Positions 26,094 to 37,043 of a stretch of 64,000 bases of DNA are shown piece after piece (position 1 is the first letter of the stretch; every line of letters starts with the position of its first letter). The stretch comes from a bacterium UBP8_UBA817 (GTDB lineage Bacteria; Margulisbacteria; Marinamargulisbacteria; SXXA01; SICP01), in contig CAMDGG010000001.1 in the NCBI GenBank assembly GCA_945898045.1, forward strand, positions 1 to 64,000, given 5' to 3'. The position numbers and the translations under genes are program-made. The notes below the pieces were generated by a model. The model made no database searches and was not told the DNA's origin. It saw only the letters and a program-made list of their open reading frames with translations.

Positions 26094-27140
26094 ATGAACC
26101 GCATAACGATTAAAATTAATTTGGATCAGTATAAAGCCAATTTAAAACGATTAGCCTCTTCTCTTCCAACTGAGTGCGGCATTATGGCCATTGTAAAAGC
26201 GGATGCTTATGGTCATGGTGCCATTGACGTTGCAAAAGCGGCGATTGAAGAACAGGTCAGGTATCTCGGCGTTGCTACTCTTTCTGAATACAACTCACTT
26301 TATCAAGCCGGAATAGATTATCCAACACTACTATTATCAGAACCCGTCTTTATAGAGACTGACACAGACCTTGCGAAGAATTTAACCTATACGGTCTATA
26401 CGATTGATTTTATTAAACGGCTACAAGCATTTGCAAGCCGGTCTTCTAATATTATTAAAATTCATCTAAAAGTTGATACCGGTATGAATCGACTTGGCAT
26501 ACATAGTCGGCATACATCCGAAATGTTATCTTTTATTCAGAAATGTCCTCACTTATATCTTGAAGGACTTTATACACATCTTTCACAGTCAGAGATTTCT
26601 TCTTCTGGATTTACCCAGAAGCAACTTAAGGATTTTTTAAAGATAAGGAACTTGGTTGAAGTGCCACTTATACATTCTGCAAACTCTGGGGGTATTCGCT
26701 ATTTTCCTGACAGCTATTTTTCTATGGTTCGTGTAGGCCTTGATAGCTATAAAAACGTTATGGAAGTAATGAGCCGCGTCTTATTAATCAAGGATATACC
26801 TGCGGGTGAATCCGTCGGATATGATGCCCAGTTTACAGCTTCAGTAGAGATAAAAATCGCTATTATTTCTGCCGGTTATGCAGATGGTATTTCAACTTTA
26901 TTTAGAACTGGCCATGTTTTCATAAAGGGAAATAGATATCCCATTATAGGGAAAATATGCATGGATATGTTTATGGTCAATTTGGGGAATAATGATATGA
27001 AAGTGAGTTGTGGAGATGAAGTTACTATTTTAGGACGCACGTCTACAACATTGGAAGAATGGGCTGACATTAGTGGATTAAATCCACGAGAAATCACCTG
27101 TTTATTAGGAAACGGAAAAAGATCTCAGAAGAGAGATTAG
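26094..27140 (+). CDS. alr: Alanine racemase
   Basis: A 348-residue PLP enzyme converting L- to D-alanine for peptidoglycan. The PLP lysine is Lys35 in AIVKADAYGHG. The barrel sequences KVDTGMNRLGIH and HSANSGG and the catalytic tyrosine in SVGYDAQF are present, as is the metal/substrate loop IGKICMDMFMVNLG. Another ATG lies four bases upstream in a different frame. It is convergent with the 5S rRNA gene. Confidence 0.97.
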   Translation: MNRITIKINLDQYKANLKRLASSLPTECGIMAIVKADAYGHGAIDVAKAAIEEQVRYLGVATLSEYNSLYQAGIDYPTLLLSEPVFIETDTDLAKNLTYTVYTIDFIKRLQAFASRSSNIIKIHLKVDTGMNRLGIHSRHTSEMLSFIQKCPHLYLEGLYTHLSQSEISSSGFTQKQLKDFLKIRNLVEVPLIHSANSGGIRYFPDSYFSMVRVGLDSYKNVMEVMSRVLLIKDIPAGESVGYDAQFTASVEIKIAIISAGYADGISTLFRTGHVFIKGNRYPIIGKICMDMFMVNLGNNDMKVSCGDEVTILGRTSTTLEEWADISGLNPREITCLLGNGKRSQKRD

Positions 27141-27202
27141 TATTAATTACGTTATTTTATTATTTAATGGGGTTTTATAGATAGAATTGTTACTTTGATA
27201 TT

Positions 27203-27346
27203 GCGTGCGTATCAGTCTTGGCCACGACCTACTCTCCCACTAGGGTAACCCAGCAGTACCATGGGCGCTGAAGGACTTAACTTCTGTGTTCGAGATGGGA
27301 ACAGGTGTACCCCCTTCGCTATCATGACCAAGATTCATACGCACGC
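27203..27346. repeat. Inverted repeat flanking 5S rRNA (processing stem)
   Basis: The ten bases at 27203-27212 (GCGTGCGTAT) are the exact inverted complement of 27337-27346 and bracket the 5S gene. In the transcript they extend the terminal 5S helix, a likely RNase processing site. Confidence 0.75.
27217..27332 (-). rRNA. rrf: 5S ribosomal RNA
   Basis: 116 bases on the minus strand, with terminal helix CTTGG/CCAAG and the conserved CCCATCTCGAACACAGAAG and TGGGAGAGTAGG segments. It lies about 65 bases after the 23S gene, with no tRNA between. Confidence 0.97.
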
Positions 27347-27370
27347 TTAAATTGTGATTTTTTTGTTTTA

Positions 27371-27396
27371 AGAGTTATTGCATCATAAACTGCTTT

Positions 27397-27404
<8 letters not shown>
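27371..27404. repeat. 3' arm of the pre-23S processing stem
   Basis: This stretch is an almost perfect inverted complement, about 34 bases with one bulge on each side, of 30375-30408 at the other end of the 23S gene. The two arms form the long pre-23S stem cut by RNase III-type enzymes. This shows that 23S is transcribed and matured as its own unit. Confidence 0.85.
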
Positions 27405-30374
<2,970 letters not shown>

Positions 30375-30383
<9 letters not shown>

Positions 30384-30408
30384 AAAGCAGTCTATGAGCA
30401 ATAACTCT
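30375..30408. repeat. 5' arm of the pre-23S processing stem
   Basis: Inverted complement of 27371-27404. See that entry for the pairing. Confidence 0.85.
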
Positions 30409-30483
30409 TCACTCTGAAAAGTTACTCTCAATAAACTAGACGCTTTGATGTCTAACTCATTTTTAAACAAAAAATCACAATCA

Positions 30484-30495
30484 TATCAAAGAACA
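30484..30495 (-). promoter_or_regulatory. boxA antitermination element in the 23S leader
   Basis: The minus strand reads TGTTCTTTGATA, matching the rRNA boxA core TGYTCTTTRA. A small hairpin with arms GCAC and GTGC lies just upstream (boxB-like). It is about 20 bases after the predicted start site and supports independent rRNA-type transcription. Confidence 0.7.
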
Positions 30496-30522
30496 AGCAC
30501 TTGTGTTTTGTGCGGGTCTTGA

Positions 30523-30552
30523 AGAATACCTAATATGATCTTTGTTTGTCAA
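30523..30552 (-). promoter_or_regulatory. Promoter of the 23S-5S rRNA unit
   Basis: On the minus strand TTGACA (30552-30547) and TATTCT (30528-30523) are separated by 18 bases. The -35 overlaps the ykgJ stop codon. The transcript would have a leader of about 130 bases carrying boxA and the 5' processing arm. Confidence 0.75.
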
Positions 30553-30962
30553 ACACTTTTTTTAATGGTCTTTTCTGTTTTATCGCTTTTGAACTCAAAA
30601 TAGGCTTTTTTGAGCGCGGGGCACAAACAAGTTTCTTTGATTAGGCTGGTTTCGTCTTCCCAGATTTCAGGCCAATTGGGATAGCTACGACAATGGCCAG
30701 GTCTTTCAGCATAGACCTGGCATTCATTCTTTTTGTTCAGAAAACACTCTGTCCTATGTCTTTCTGAGGCAATCACATTCCATCCATTTTCTCGCCTTAC
30801 ATATAGTTCTTTGAATTTTTCATTGGTGATTTCTAAAAGTGTTGCCATACCATCAATCTCTTTTTCGGTTGCGTAGACATAGCCGGATGTTCTGCAACAA
30901 TTACCAGTTTTTTGGCAAACGAACTTATCTAGTATTTTTTCTTTGTCTTCCTGTCTTATCAT
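30549..30962 (-). CDS. YkgJ-family cysteine cluster protein
   Basis: 137 residues with the YkgJ pattern: CQKTGNCCRTSG near residue 15, YATEKEID, then CFLNKKNECQVYAERPGHCRSYP and a final Cys pair (CLC). The family is predicted to bind zinc or an iron-sulfur cluster; its function is not established. The ATG has no Shine-Dalgarno sequence and lies seven bases after a -10 box shared with the divergent smpB. Its stop codon overlaps the -35 box of the 23S promoter. Confidence 0.85.
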   Translation of the reverse strand: MIRQEDKEKILDKFVCQKTGNCCRTSGYVYATEKEIDGMATLLEITNEKFKELYVRRENGWNVIASERHRTECFLNKKNECQVYAERPGHCRSYPNWPEIWEDETSLIKETCLCPALKKAYFEFKSDKTEKTIKKSV

Positions 30963-30969
30963 AAGAGTG

Positions 30970-30977
30970 ATTATAAT
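30970..30977. promoter_or_regulatory. Shared palindromic -10 box of the divergent ykgJ and smpB genes
   Basis: ATTATAAT is its own reverse complement and reads as TATAAT on both strands. The smpB ATG (30984) is six bases downstream on the plus strand. The ykgJ ATG (30962) is seven bases downstream on the minus strand. The whole intergenic gap is 21 bases and neither gene has a Shine-Dalgarno sequence. Confidence 0.6.
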
Positions 30978-30983
30978 GGCTGC

Positions 30984-31451
30984 ATGGCAAAATCAGATGA
31001 TAAAAAATTAGTCGCTAGTAATAAGAAGGCTTTTCATAACTATGAAATCGTTGAAAAGCTAGAAGCAGGGATTGTTCTTGAAGGTTATGAAGTGAAGTCT
31101 ATTCGTAATGGGCATGTTACGTTTCAGGATAGTTACGCGCGTGTTTCTAATAAAGGGGATGGGGTCGTTTTGATGGGCTGCAATATCCGTCCTTATAATA
31201 TGGCACAAAATATTGTGATTGATGCAGATCGCGATAGGAAGCTACTACTGAACAAAGCTGAGATTCGCAAACTAACAAATAAGACGAAGACAAAGGAATT
31301 GGTTATCGTTCCTATCTCTATGTATTTTAGTGGAAATCGGGTCAAGGTGGAGCTAGGACTTGGGAAACCAAAGAAGAAATATGATAAGCGCGCCTCTTTA
31401 AAAGAGAAAGATGTTAAACGAGAGATTGATCGCGGGATGAAGAGTCGTTAA
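30984..31451 (+). CDS. smpB: SsrA-binding protein SmpB
   Basis: A 155-residue tmRNA partner in trans-translation. Signature parts are NKKAFHNYEIVEKLEAGIVL, GYEVKSIRNGHV, QDSYARV and the basic C-terminal tail (KKYDKRASLKEKDVKREIDR) that enters the decoding centre. The tmRNA gene is not in the window. The ATG is six bases after TATAAT, consistent with a leaderless mRNA. Confidence 0.97.
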   Translation: MAKSDDKKLVASNKKAFHNYEIVEKLEAGIVLEGYEVKSIRNGHVTFQDSYARVSNKGDGVVLMGCNIRPYNMAQNIVIDADRDRKLLLNKAEIRKLTNKTKTKELVIVPISMYFSGNRVKVELGLGKPKKKYDKRASLKEKDVKREIDRGMKSR

Positions 31452-31468
31452 AAAAAAGGAGGGCGGTC

Positions 31469-32650
31469 ATGAGTGCACTATTACCTTTAGCTAGACTTAG
31501 TCGTGCTGGAATTCTACCTATACAGGGAAGCCTTCGCGCGCTTAGCCAAGTCGCCAAGAAAAGAGAATTCAATCCAGAAACTGCGGATAAAAGCGTGTCC
31601 CATCTCCCAACAGGTTCTCTTATGAAAGAATGGGCTCTTTTACGTACGATGCGCATTACAGCCCTTCATCCTTTGGCTAAATTTGCTATGGACAATAGTT
31701 TAAAAAATGATTTGCTTGGAACATGCTCTAGTCATTTGATTCGTCCCTGGTTTCAACAGTTTTGTGTACAAGGCAATCCCGATATTGTTGTGGCTGAAGC
31801 TGTTCAAAAACAATTAAATCCTGATCATGTTATTTTTGATTATGCTACCGAAAATATTCCTGATGCCTCTCATAGAGAGGAGACCGAGAAACAATATCTT
31901 GCTTATCTTAGACATCCTTCTGTCAAGATGATCGCCGTTAAATTAACTGGATTGTGTCCTGTTAAAATTCTTGAGAGTGGGGATTACGAACATCCTCATT
32001 ATTGTGCTGCATTGGCTTCTCTTGAAACAGTCGTGAGAACAGCCCATGAATTGGGAAAAATTGTGGTGTTTGATGCTGAACAATTTTCTGCGGAATCTAT
32101 GATTTCACATGCAGCACTTCAGTTTGCAAGAAAATTTCCTAAAAATGTTATGATCACTGCTCAGGCGACACGCTGTGATTCTTTAAATCGATTAAAGTCT
32201 TGGAGTGAGGAGATGCCAGAGGGCGAACGGTTAATGGTCAAATTGGTCAAAGGAGCCTACAAGTCTGATCGCGACCTTCACAAGGATGCCCTTTATCAAG
32301 ATTTTTCTGGCACCCATCAAAACTATATTGATTTGCTAACCCTTGGGGCTACTCATCCTAAAATTGCAATGCTGCCCTGTACGCATAATCTTGATCTTAT
32401 TGATAGGAGTGTTCAGAGTGGATTTAAGCAAGTCGGTAATTTATCAGGAATGGAAGTTGCTAAGGGATTATCTGAAGATCTGGCTGAAATCCGCTATTTT
32501 ATAGGGCACCATGACCCCTCAGAATTAGTAGAATATATGAAACGTCGCTTCCACGAACATGGAGAGGCATTGGAACCACGTCGTGAATTATTGCTTTCTG
32601 CCGCATTACGCTTTCGACTAGAAAAATCTATACGCTATTGGACTTCATAA
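31469..32650 (+). CDS. Proline dehydrogenase
   Basis: A 393-residue FAD enzyme oxidising proline to pyrroline-5-carboxylate. The barrel carries family motifs: VVFDAEQFSAESM, MITAQAT, LMVKLVKGAY (substrate and FAD site), PCTHNLDLID and the C-terminal VEYMKRRFHEHG, corresponding to the usual proline-gripping YLIRRLxEN helix. It is a stand-alone domain without the P5C dehydrogenase part of PutA, resembling monofunctional bacterial and mitochondrial enzymes. An AGGAGG-type site precedes the ATG, 17 bases after smpB. It is convergent with, and overlaps the end of, queC by 16 bases. Confidence 0.88.
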   Translation: MSALLPLARLSRAGILPIQGSLRALSQVAKKREFNPETADKSVSHLPTGSLMKEWALLRTMRITALHPLAKFAMDNSLKNDLLGTCSSHLIRPWFQQFCVQGNPDIVVAEAVQKQLNPDHVIFDYATENIPDASHREETEKQYLAYLRHPSVKMIAVKLTGLCPVKILESGDYEHPHYCAALASLETVVRTAHELGKIVVFDAEQFSAESMISHAALQFARKFPKNVMITAQATRCDSLNRLKSWSEEMPEGERLMVKLVKGAYKSDRDLHKDALYQDFSGTHQNYIDLLTLGATHPKIAMLPCTHNLDLIDRSVQSGFKQVGNLSGMEVAKGLSEDLAEIRYFIGHHDPSELVEYMKRRFHEHGEALEPRRELLLSAALRFRLEKSIRYWTS

Positions 32651-33300
32651 TCCAACGGATCTATTATTTCGGTCTCTTTAAATCCTTTTAGACGCAAGAT
32701 GCAAGCGGGACAGGTGCCGCAGGCGGGCCTTTTTCCGTTATAACAAGTATGTGTGTGCTGGTACCAGTCGAGCTTTCCTAGATTTTGCATTAGCAAAATA
32801 GTTTCGGCTTTCGTAAGAAACATGAGTGGGGTGTGAATTTCCACCTGGGTTTCCATTGCTAAATTGAGGGTTTGTTCTGCAGATTTAATAAAATTGTCTC
32901 GGCAGTCTGGGTACCCTGAATAATCTGTTTGGCAGACGCCAGTATAGATGTGCCGAATATTTTTTTCGTATGCGATTATGGCGGCCATGTTTAAAAAAAG
33001 TAGATTGCGACCCGGCACGAAAGTGGAAGGAAGTTGGCCTTCTTTGTGTTCGATGGGAATATGATGGGTGAGGGAGTTTTTTGTAACTTGCGAGAGGAGC
33101 GGGAAATCGATAATTTGGAACGGGACTTTGGCTAATTTCGCAATAATTTGGGCTTGTTTGAGCTCAATTTGATGGCGTTGTCCGTAGTTGATGGCAACGG
33201 CCTCGACTTCTCCTGGAAAATCGTGGAGGGCTTGGGCGAGACAAGTGGTGCTATCTTGGCCCCCAGAAAATAGAACGAGTGCTTTTGATTTTTTAGACAT
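32635..33300 (-). CDS. queC: 7-cyano-7-deazaguanine synthase
   Basis: A 221-residue PP-loop ATPase making preQ0 for queuosine. The ATP loop SGGQDS is at residues 12-17. The zinc-binding cysteines are in CYNGKRPACGTCPAC near the C terminus, and STFVPGRNLLFL and YSGYPDCR are typical. No other queuosine genes are nearby. It lies three bases after the FMN reductase gene on the same strand. Confidence 0.97.
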   Translation of the reverse strand: MSKKSKALVLFSGGQDSTTCLAQALHDFPGEVEAVAINYGQRHQIELKQAQIIAKLAKVPFQIIDFPLLSQVTKNSLTHHIPIEHKEGQLPSTFVPGRNLLFLNMAAIIAYEKNIRHIYTGVCQTDYSGYPDCRDNFIKSAEQTLNLAMETQVEIHTPLMFLTKAETILLMQNLGKLDWYQHTHTCYNGKRPACGTCPACILRLKGFKETEIIDPLDYEVQ

Positions 33301-33303
33301 ACC

Positions 33304-33864
33304 CTAAGCGAATTTTGCCAAAGTAATACCTAGATTAAGGACTCCCTGTTGTTGCTTAGAATCTAGCAACGCGCCAGTTTCATCAAAGGCTTTTGATGCG
33401 AATGGAATGCATAGTTGCTCTGGCAATACGATCATGCCAAAGTTGGCCAGTAGCATCCTAAGAAAAACAAGTCCACGTATACCCCCTAACTGGCCTGGTG
33501 ATGTTGACATAATCACTACCGGTTTTCCCTTGAACACACGTAAGGCAGAATCATTTTCGCCTTCTGATCTTGAAGCCCAATCGAGAGCATTTTTCAATAA
33601 GGGACTAAAGGCACCATTGTACTCTGGCGAAGCGATGAGAAAGGCATCATGTTGATCTAGTAACGCTTTGAATTCTCGCACTTTTTCTGGCATGCCTTGT
33701 TCCTTTTCAAGATCTTCATTAAAGAGCGGTATGTCGTAGTCGACAAGATCTATCAGTGTCACTTTAGCACCGGCAGCCTCTGCGCCTTGAGCTGCAATTT
33801 TGATTAATTTTTTATTGAAAGACTCTTTTCTTGAGCTTCCTGCGAAGGCGAGTATTTTGATCAT
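33304..33864 (-). CDS. NADPH-dependent FMN reductase-like flavoprotein
   Basis: 186 residues from the ATG at 33864 (AAGGA upstream); an in-frame ATG 33 bases earlier would run through the tRNA terminator and is less likely. It has a flavodoxin-like fold with FMN-phosphate loop AGSSRKESFNKKL, the segment SPEYNGAFSPLLKNALDW typical of the ChrR/YieF/ArsH group, and TSPGQLGG. Such enzymes reduce flavins, quinones or chromate with NAD(P)H. The true substrate is unknown. Confidence 0.88.
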   Translation of the reverse strand: MIKILAFAGSSRKESFNKKLIKIAAQGAEAAGAKVTLIDLVDYDIPLFNEDLEKEQGMPEKVREFKALLDQHDAFLIASPEYNGAFSPLLKNALDWASRSEGENDSALRVFKGKPVVIMSTSPGQLGGIRGLVFLRMLLANFGMIVLPEQLCIPFASKAFDETGALLDSKQQQGVLNLGITLAKFA

Positions 33865-33883
33865 TTTATTTTCCTTTTGCAAC

Positions 33884-33911
33884 AAAAAAGCCCGCATTTC
33901 TGCAGGCTTTT
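33884..33911 (-). terminator. Rho-independent terminator after tRNA-fMet
   Basis: On the minus strand the stem GCCTGC/GCGGGC (one G-U pair) is flanked by A4 and by six T residues. It lies 12 bases after the tRNA 3' end and upstream of the FMN reductase start. Confidence 0.8.
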
Positions 33912-33922
33912 GGAATTATATT

Positions 33923-33997
33923 TGGTAGCGGGGACAGGACTCGAACCTGCGACCTTCGGGTTATGAGCCCGACAAGCTACCACTGCTCCACCCCGCG
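33923..33997 (-). tRNA. Initiator tRNA-fMet (anticodon CAT)
   Basis: 75 bases including the encoded CCA. The anticodon loop CTCATAA sits on a stem ending in three G-C pairs (GGG/CCC), the initiator hallmark. Position 1 is C and does not pair with T at position 72, the second hallmark; the A11-T24 pair is also present. The usual E. coli mismatch is C1-A72. It has its own promoter and terminator. Confidence 0.95.
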
Positions 33998-34019
33998 TCG
34001 TTATAGATAGAGAGGCGTT

Positions 34020-34048
34020 ATGTTAACAGAGAATTAGATTGAGTTCAA
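34020..34048 (-). promoter_or_regulatory. Promoter of the initiator tRNA gene
   Basis: On the minus strand TTGAAC (34048-34043) and TAACAT (34025-34020) are 17 bases apart and end about 22 bases before the tRNA. The -35 overlaps the trpG stop codon. Confidence 0.55.
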
Positions 34049-34608
34049 CTTAAGAAATTTTTGAGTATGTCCTTTCCGTTAATTGTGAGAATGGATTCTG
34101 GATGGAATTGTATGCCTTCTAGAGGATATTTTTTGTGGCGGACGCCCATGATGATGTTGTCGTTTGTCCAAGCTGTGATTTCTAATTCGGGGGAGAGGGT
34201 TTCTTTTTCTAGTACTAGGGAATGGTAGCGGGTGGCAGCGAAAGGGTTTGGGAGTCCTTTAAAAAGGTCCTTGCCGTCGTGGTACATTTCGGAGGTTTTT
34301 CCGTGCATTAAATAGGGAGCGTGAATGACGCGGGTTCCGAAGACATTTCCGATCGCTTGATGACCTAGGCAAACGCCTAGAATGGGGATGGTTTTGTGGA
34401 ATTGTTTAATGACTTCTTGGGAAATACCGGCATCTTCTGGACGGCCTGGGCCTGGAGAAATAACGAGATGGGTGGGGCGTTTTTCTTGAATTTCTTCGAT
34501 TGTTATTTTGTCGTTTCTATAGACGACAGGACCTGCGCCTAGCTCGCCTAGATATTGGACCAGGTTATAGGTGAAGGAATCATAGTTATCGATGACGATT
34601 ACAGACAT
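34045..34608 (-). CDS. trpG: Anthranilate/aminodeoxychorismate synthase glutaminase component
   Basis: 187 residues, a class I glutamine amidotransferase. The nucleophile Cys is in GVCLGHQAIG; the His-Glu pair is in FHPESIL; N-terminal VIDNYDSFTYNLVQYLGELGA is typical. It supplies ammonia to TrpE for anthranilate and may also serve PabB. It overlaps trpE by ten bases and is last in the unit. Confidence 0.94.
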   Translation of the reverse strand: MSVIVIDNYDSFTYNLVQYLGELGAGPVVYRNDKITIEEIQEKRPTHLVISPGPGRPEDAGISQEVIKQFHKTIPILGVCLGHQAIGNVFGTRVIHAPYLMHGKTSEMYHDGKDLFKGLPNPFAATRYHSLVLEKETLSPELEITAWTNDNIIMGVRHKKYPLEGIQFHPESILTINGKDILKNFLS

Positions 34609-36002
34609 GCCTGTAGGACTCCTTTGGCTTTGTTACGTGATTCTTCATATTCTAAGTCTGGATCTGAGTCTGCGACGAGGCCTGCCCCCGCCTGAATATA
34701 AAGTGTATTGTTTTTGGCTAGAATCGTTCGAATGATAATGCAGAGATCCATATTGCCTCGAAAGTCGATGTACCCTAATGCACCACCATAAAGCCCCCGT
34801 TGTTCGGGCTCTAAGTTTTCGATGATTTGCATGGCTCTTATTTTTGGTGCGCCGCTTAATGTTCCAGCCGGAAACGTGGCTTTAAAGAGATCGAAACCAT
34901 TTTTATCAGGACGCAAAGTACCTTGAATGGTTGAGACCATGTGTAGCACATGAGAATAGGCCTCTATAGACATTAAGTCTGTTGTTTGGATTGAGTTGAA
35001 TTCACACACTCTTCCCAAGTCATTTCGGCCCAGATCAACTAGCATGAGGTGTTCGGCACATTCTTTGGGATCTTGTTTTAGATCTGCGATTAGTGCGTCT
35101 TCTTGGCCATGCATTCTGGGTCGAGTGCCTGCAATAGGTCGTACAGTTGCGATGCCTTCTTCTAGCCTTACTAAGATTTCGGGCGAAGATCCAATAATGT
35201 GGTAGTCACCAAAATCGAAGAAATACATGTAGGGTGAGGGGTTAATGCTTCTAAGTTTTCGATAGATGTCCATGGGATTTTTTTTGCTTTTTATTTTGAA
35301 TTTTTGAGAGAGCACTAACTGAAAAATGTCACCTTCGTAGATATGTTTTTTAACTTGGGCAATTTGCGCTTTAAATGTGGCTTCGTCATAGTTTGACTCT
35401 ACATATGAAAAAGGATCTTCTATTGTTTCTGTTGGGGTGAGGATAGCAGATGTTGGCAGTGATTTCTTAAGTGATTCTTCTAGCGCATCTAATCGTTTTT
35501 CTGCCTCTACTAGAAGATTGTCTTGGACAAGAGTGACTAGAATTAATTCGCGCTTGGCGTGGTCGAAAACAACGATTGATTGTGGAAATAAAAATTGAGC
35601 AATTGGAAAAGAGCTCCCTGGCTTTTCAGATCTCTGAATTGACTCGATGTCATGAATCACTTCCCAAGAGAAAAACCCAACTGCACCTCCGATGAACGGG
35701 GGAAGATCAGGATGCTTTTCCATATGATAACGAGAAATAATGGACTCCAATCCGTCTATGGCACCTAAAGGCAAGCTAGTTCTTTTCTTATTCTCGAAAA
35801 TGGCTGTGCCTTCTGTAGTTGTGAGCATGGTGAGAAAAGGGTCCAGCCCAATGAATGAATAACGGGCTACCTGTTCTCCTCCGATGACACTTTCTAGGAG
35901 AAAGCTATTGGGACGCTGAAGTTTTAGATAGACAGAAACAGGTGTATCTAAATCTGCGATGAGCTTTCTATAAATAGGTGTCAGAACAATGGGATTAGAC
36001 AT
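34599..36002 (-). CDS. trpE: Anthranilate synthase component I
   Basis: A 467-residue chorismate-using enzyme. The regulatory tryptophan-site motif LLES is in NSFLLESVIGGEQ. The catalytic domain has PIAGTRPRMHG, LMLVDLGRNDLGRV, FPAGTLSGAPKIRAM and GYIDFRGNMD. PIAGTR rather than the PabB-type PIKGT supports TrpE. No other trp gene is in the window. It overlaps the short glmU gene upstream by eight bases. Confidence 0.92.
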   Translation of the reverse strand: MSNPIVLTPIYRKLIADLDTPVSVYLKLQRPNSFLLESVIGGEQVARYSFIGLDPFLTMLTTTEGTAIFENKKRTSLPLGAIDGLESIISRYHMEKHPDLPPFIGGAVGFFSWEVIHDIESIQRSEKPGSSFPIAQFLFPQSIVVFDHAKRELILVTLVQDNLLVEAEKRLDALEESLKKSLPTSAILTPTETIEDPFSYVESNYDEATFKAQIAQVKKHIYEGDIFQLVLSQKFKIKSKKNPMDIYRKLRSINPSPYMYFFDFGDYHIIGSSPEILVRLEEGIATVRPIAGTRPRMHGQEDALIADLKQDPKECAEHLMLVDLGRNDLGRVCEFNSIQTTDLMSIEAYSHVLHMVSTIQGTLRPDKNGFDLFKATFPAGTLSGAPKIRAMQIIENLEPEQRGLYGGALGYIDFRGNMDLCIIIRTILAKNNTLYIQAGAGLVADSDPDLEYEESRNKAKGVLQACL

Positions 36003-36963
36003 GGTGATTAATTAATTTAGAAAAGGGCTCTACTACACTCCCTACGGATAGAAAGCTGTCTTTAATATAAGTATAGGGACCTATTTTCCCCCCTGTTTCT
36101 ATCGTTGTTTTTCCTGTTAAGGTTGTGAAGGGATGGATAATGGTGTCCTGCCCGACAGACACCGTGGAATCAATAAATGTGCTTGCCGGATCAATAATAG
36201 TGACGCCCTCTTGCATGAGCCTGGAATTATTTTTTTGGTAAATAATCTGATTAATTTTTGCAAGGTCCATACGGGTATTAATTCCAATAGCTTGATCTGA
36301 ATCTTCTGCACAATAGGCCTCTACAACGGAGCCTTTCTCTTTGAGAATGTGAATGGCATCAGTTAGATAATATTCGTGTTGATTATTGTTGGTTGTAATT
36401 AGCTTTAGGGCATCGCATAATGCGCGTTTTTGGAAGGCATAGATTCCGGTATTAATTTCTGTAATTCTCAACTCTTCTTCTGTACAGTCCTTGGCTTCTT
36501 TTATTCCGATGACGGTTCCCATTTTTCCTCTGAGAATACGGCCGTAACTTCCGGGATCTTGCATTTCTGTGCTGAGAATACTCGCTTCGGCATTGGATTC
36601 CAGGTGAATATTAAGTAGATTTTGCAGGGTTTCTAGCTCTATCAACGGGCAATCTCCGGCCAGTATGACCAGCGTTTCATCTTTATTCGTATCAAGATAA
36701 GGAGCGACCTGCATTACGGCGTGTCCAGTGCCTAGCTGCTCTTCTTGATGAACAAATTGGATTTTTGGATTTTGGATCCGTTTTTTTACCAATTCGGCCT
36801 GATGTCCTACGACGACAAAGATTTCATTAACATGGCTACTCAGAACTGTGTCAACGACGTGTTCTAGAACGGCTTTTCCAGCAACATCGTGCAAAACTTT
36901 TAGTGTGTCGGATTTCATCCGACTTCCTTTTCCTGCTGCGAGAATAATAGCTTTTAGTGTCAT
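35995..36963 (-). CDS. glmU: Short GlmU-like nucleotidyltransferase without complete acetyltransferase domain
   Basis: 322 residues from the ATG at 36963, which has GGAGAG eight bases upstream; an ATG 63 bases earlier is less likely. The uridyltransferase domain is complete: LAAGKGSRM, QLGTGHAVM, LAGDCPL and NTGIYAF. Left-handed beta-helix repeats begin (GVTIIDPASTFID, IIHPFTTLTG, KIGPYTYIKD) but stop after about four turns, where full-length GlmU (about 450 residues) continues into its acetyltransferase site. The protein should form UDP-GlcNAc from GlcNAc-1-P; who makes GlcNAc-1-P is unclear. No remnant of the missing part follows, as trpE begins at once. Confidence 0.85.
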   Translation of the reverse strand: MTLKAIILAAGKGSRMKSDTLKVLHDVAGKAVLEHVVDTVLSSHVNEIFVVVGHQAELVKKRIQNPKIQFVHQEEQLGTGHAVMQVAPYLDTNKDETLVILAGDCPLIELETLQNLLNIHLESNAEASILSTEMQDPGSYGRILRGKMGTVIGIKEAKDCTEEELRITEINTGIYAFQKRALCDALKLITTNNNQHEYYLTDAIHILKEKGSVVEAYCAEDSDQAIGINTRMDLAKINQIIYQKNNSRLMQEGVTIIDPASTFIDSTVSVGQDTIIHPFTTLTGKTTIETGGKIGPYTYIKDSFLSVGSVVEPFSKLINHHV

Positions 36964-37043
36964 AAAGAGAACTCTCCCCATTTTGGTGTTAGTTATGATA
37001 GTATCATTTGATAGGTTTAAAGACAAAACGAGGTGTTAATCAA

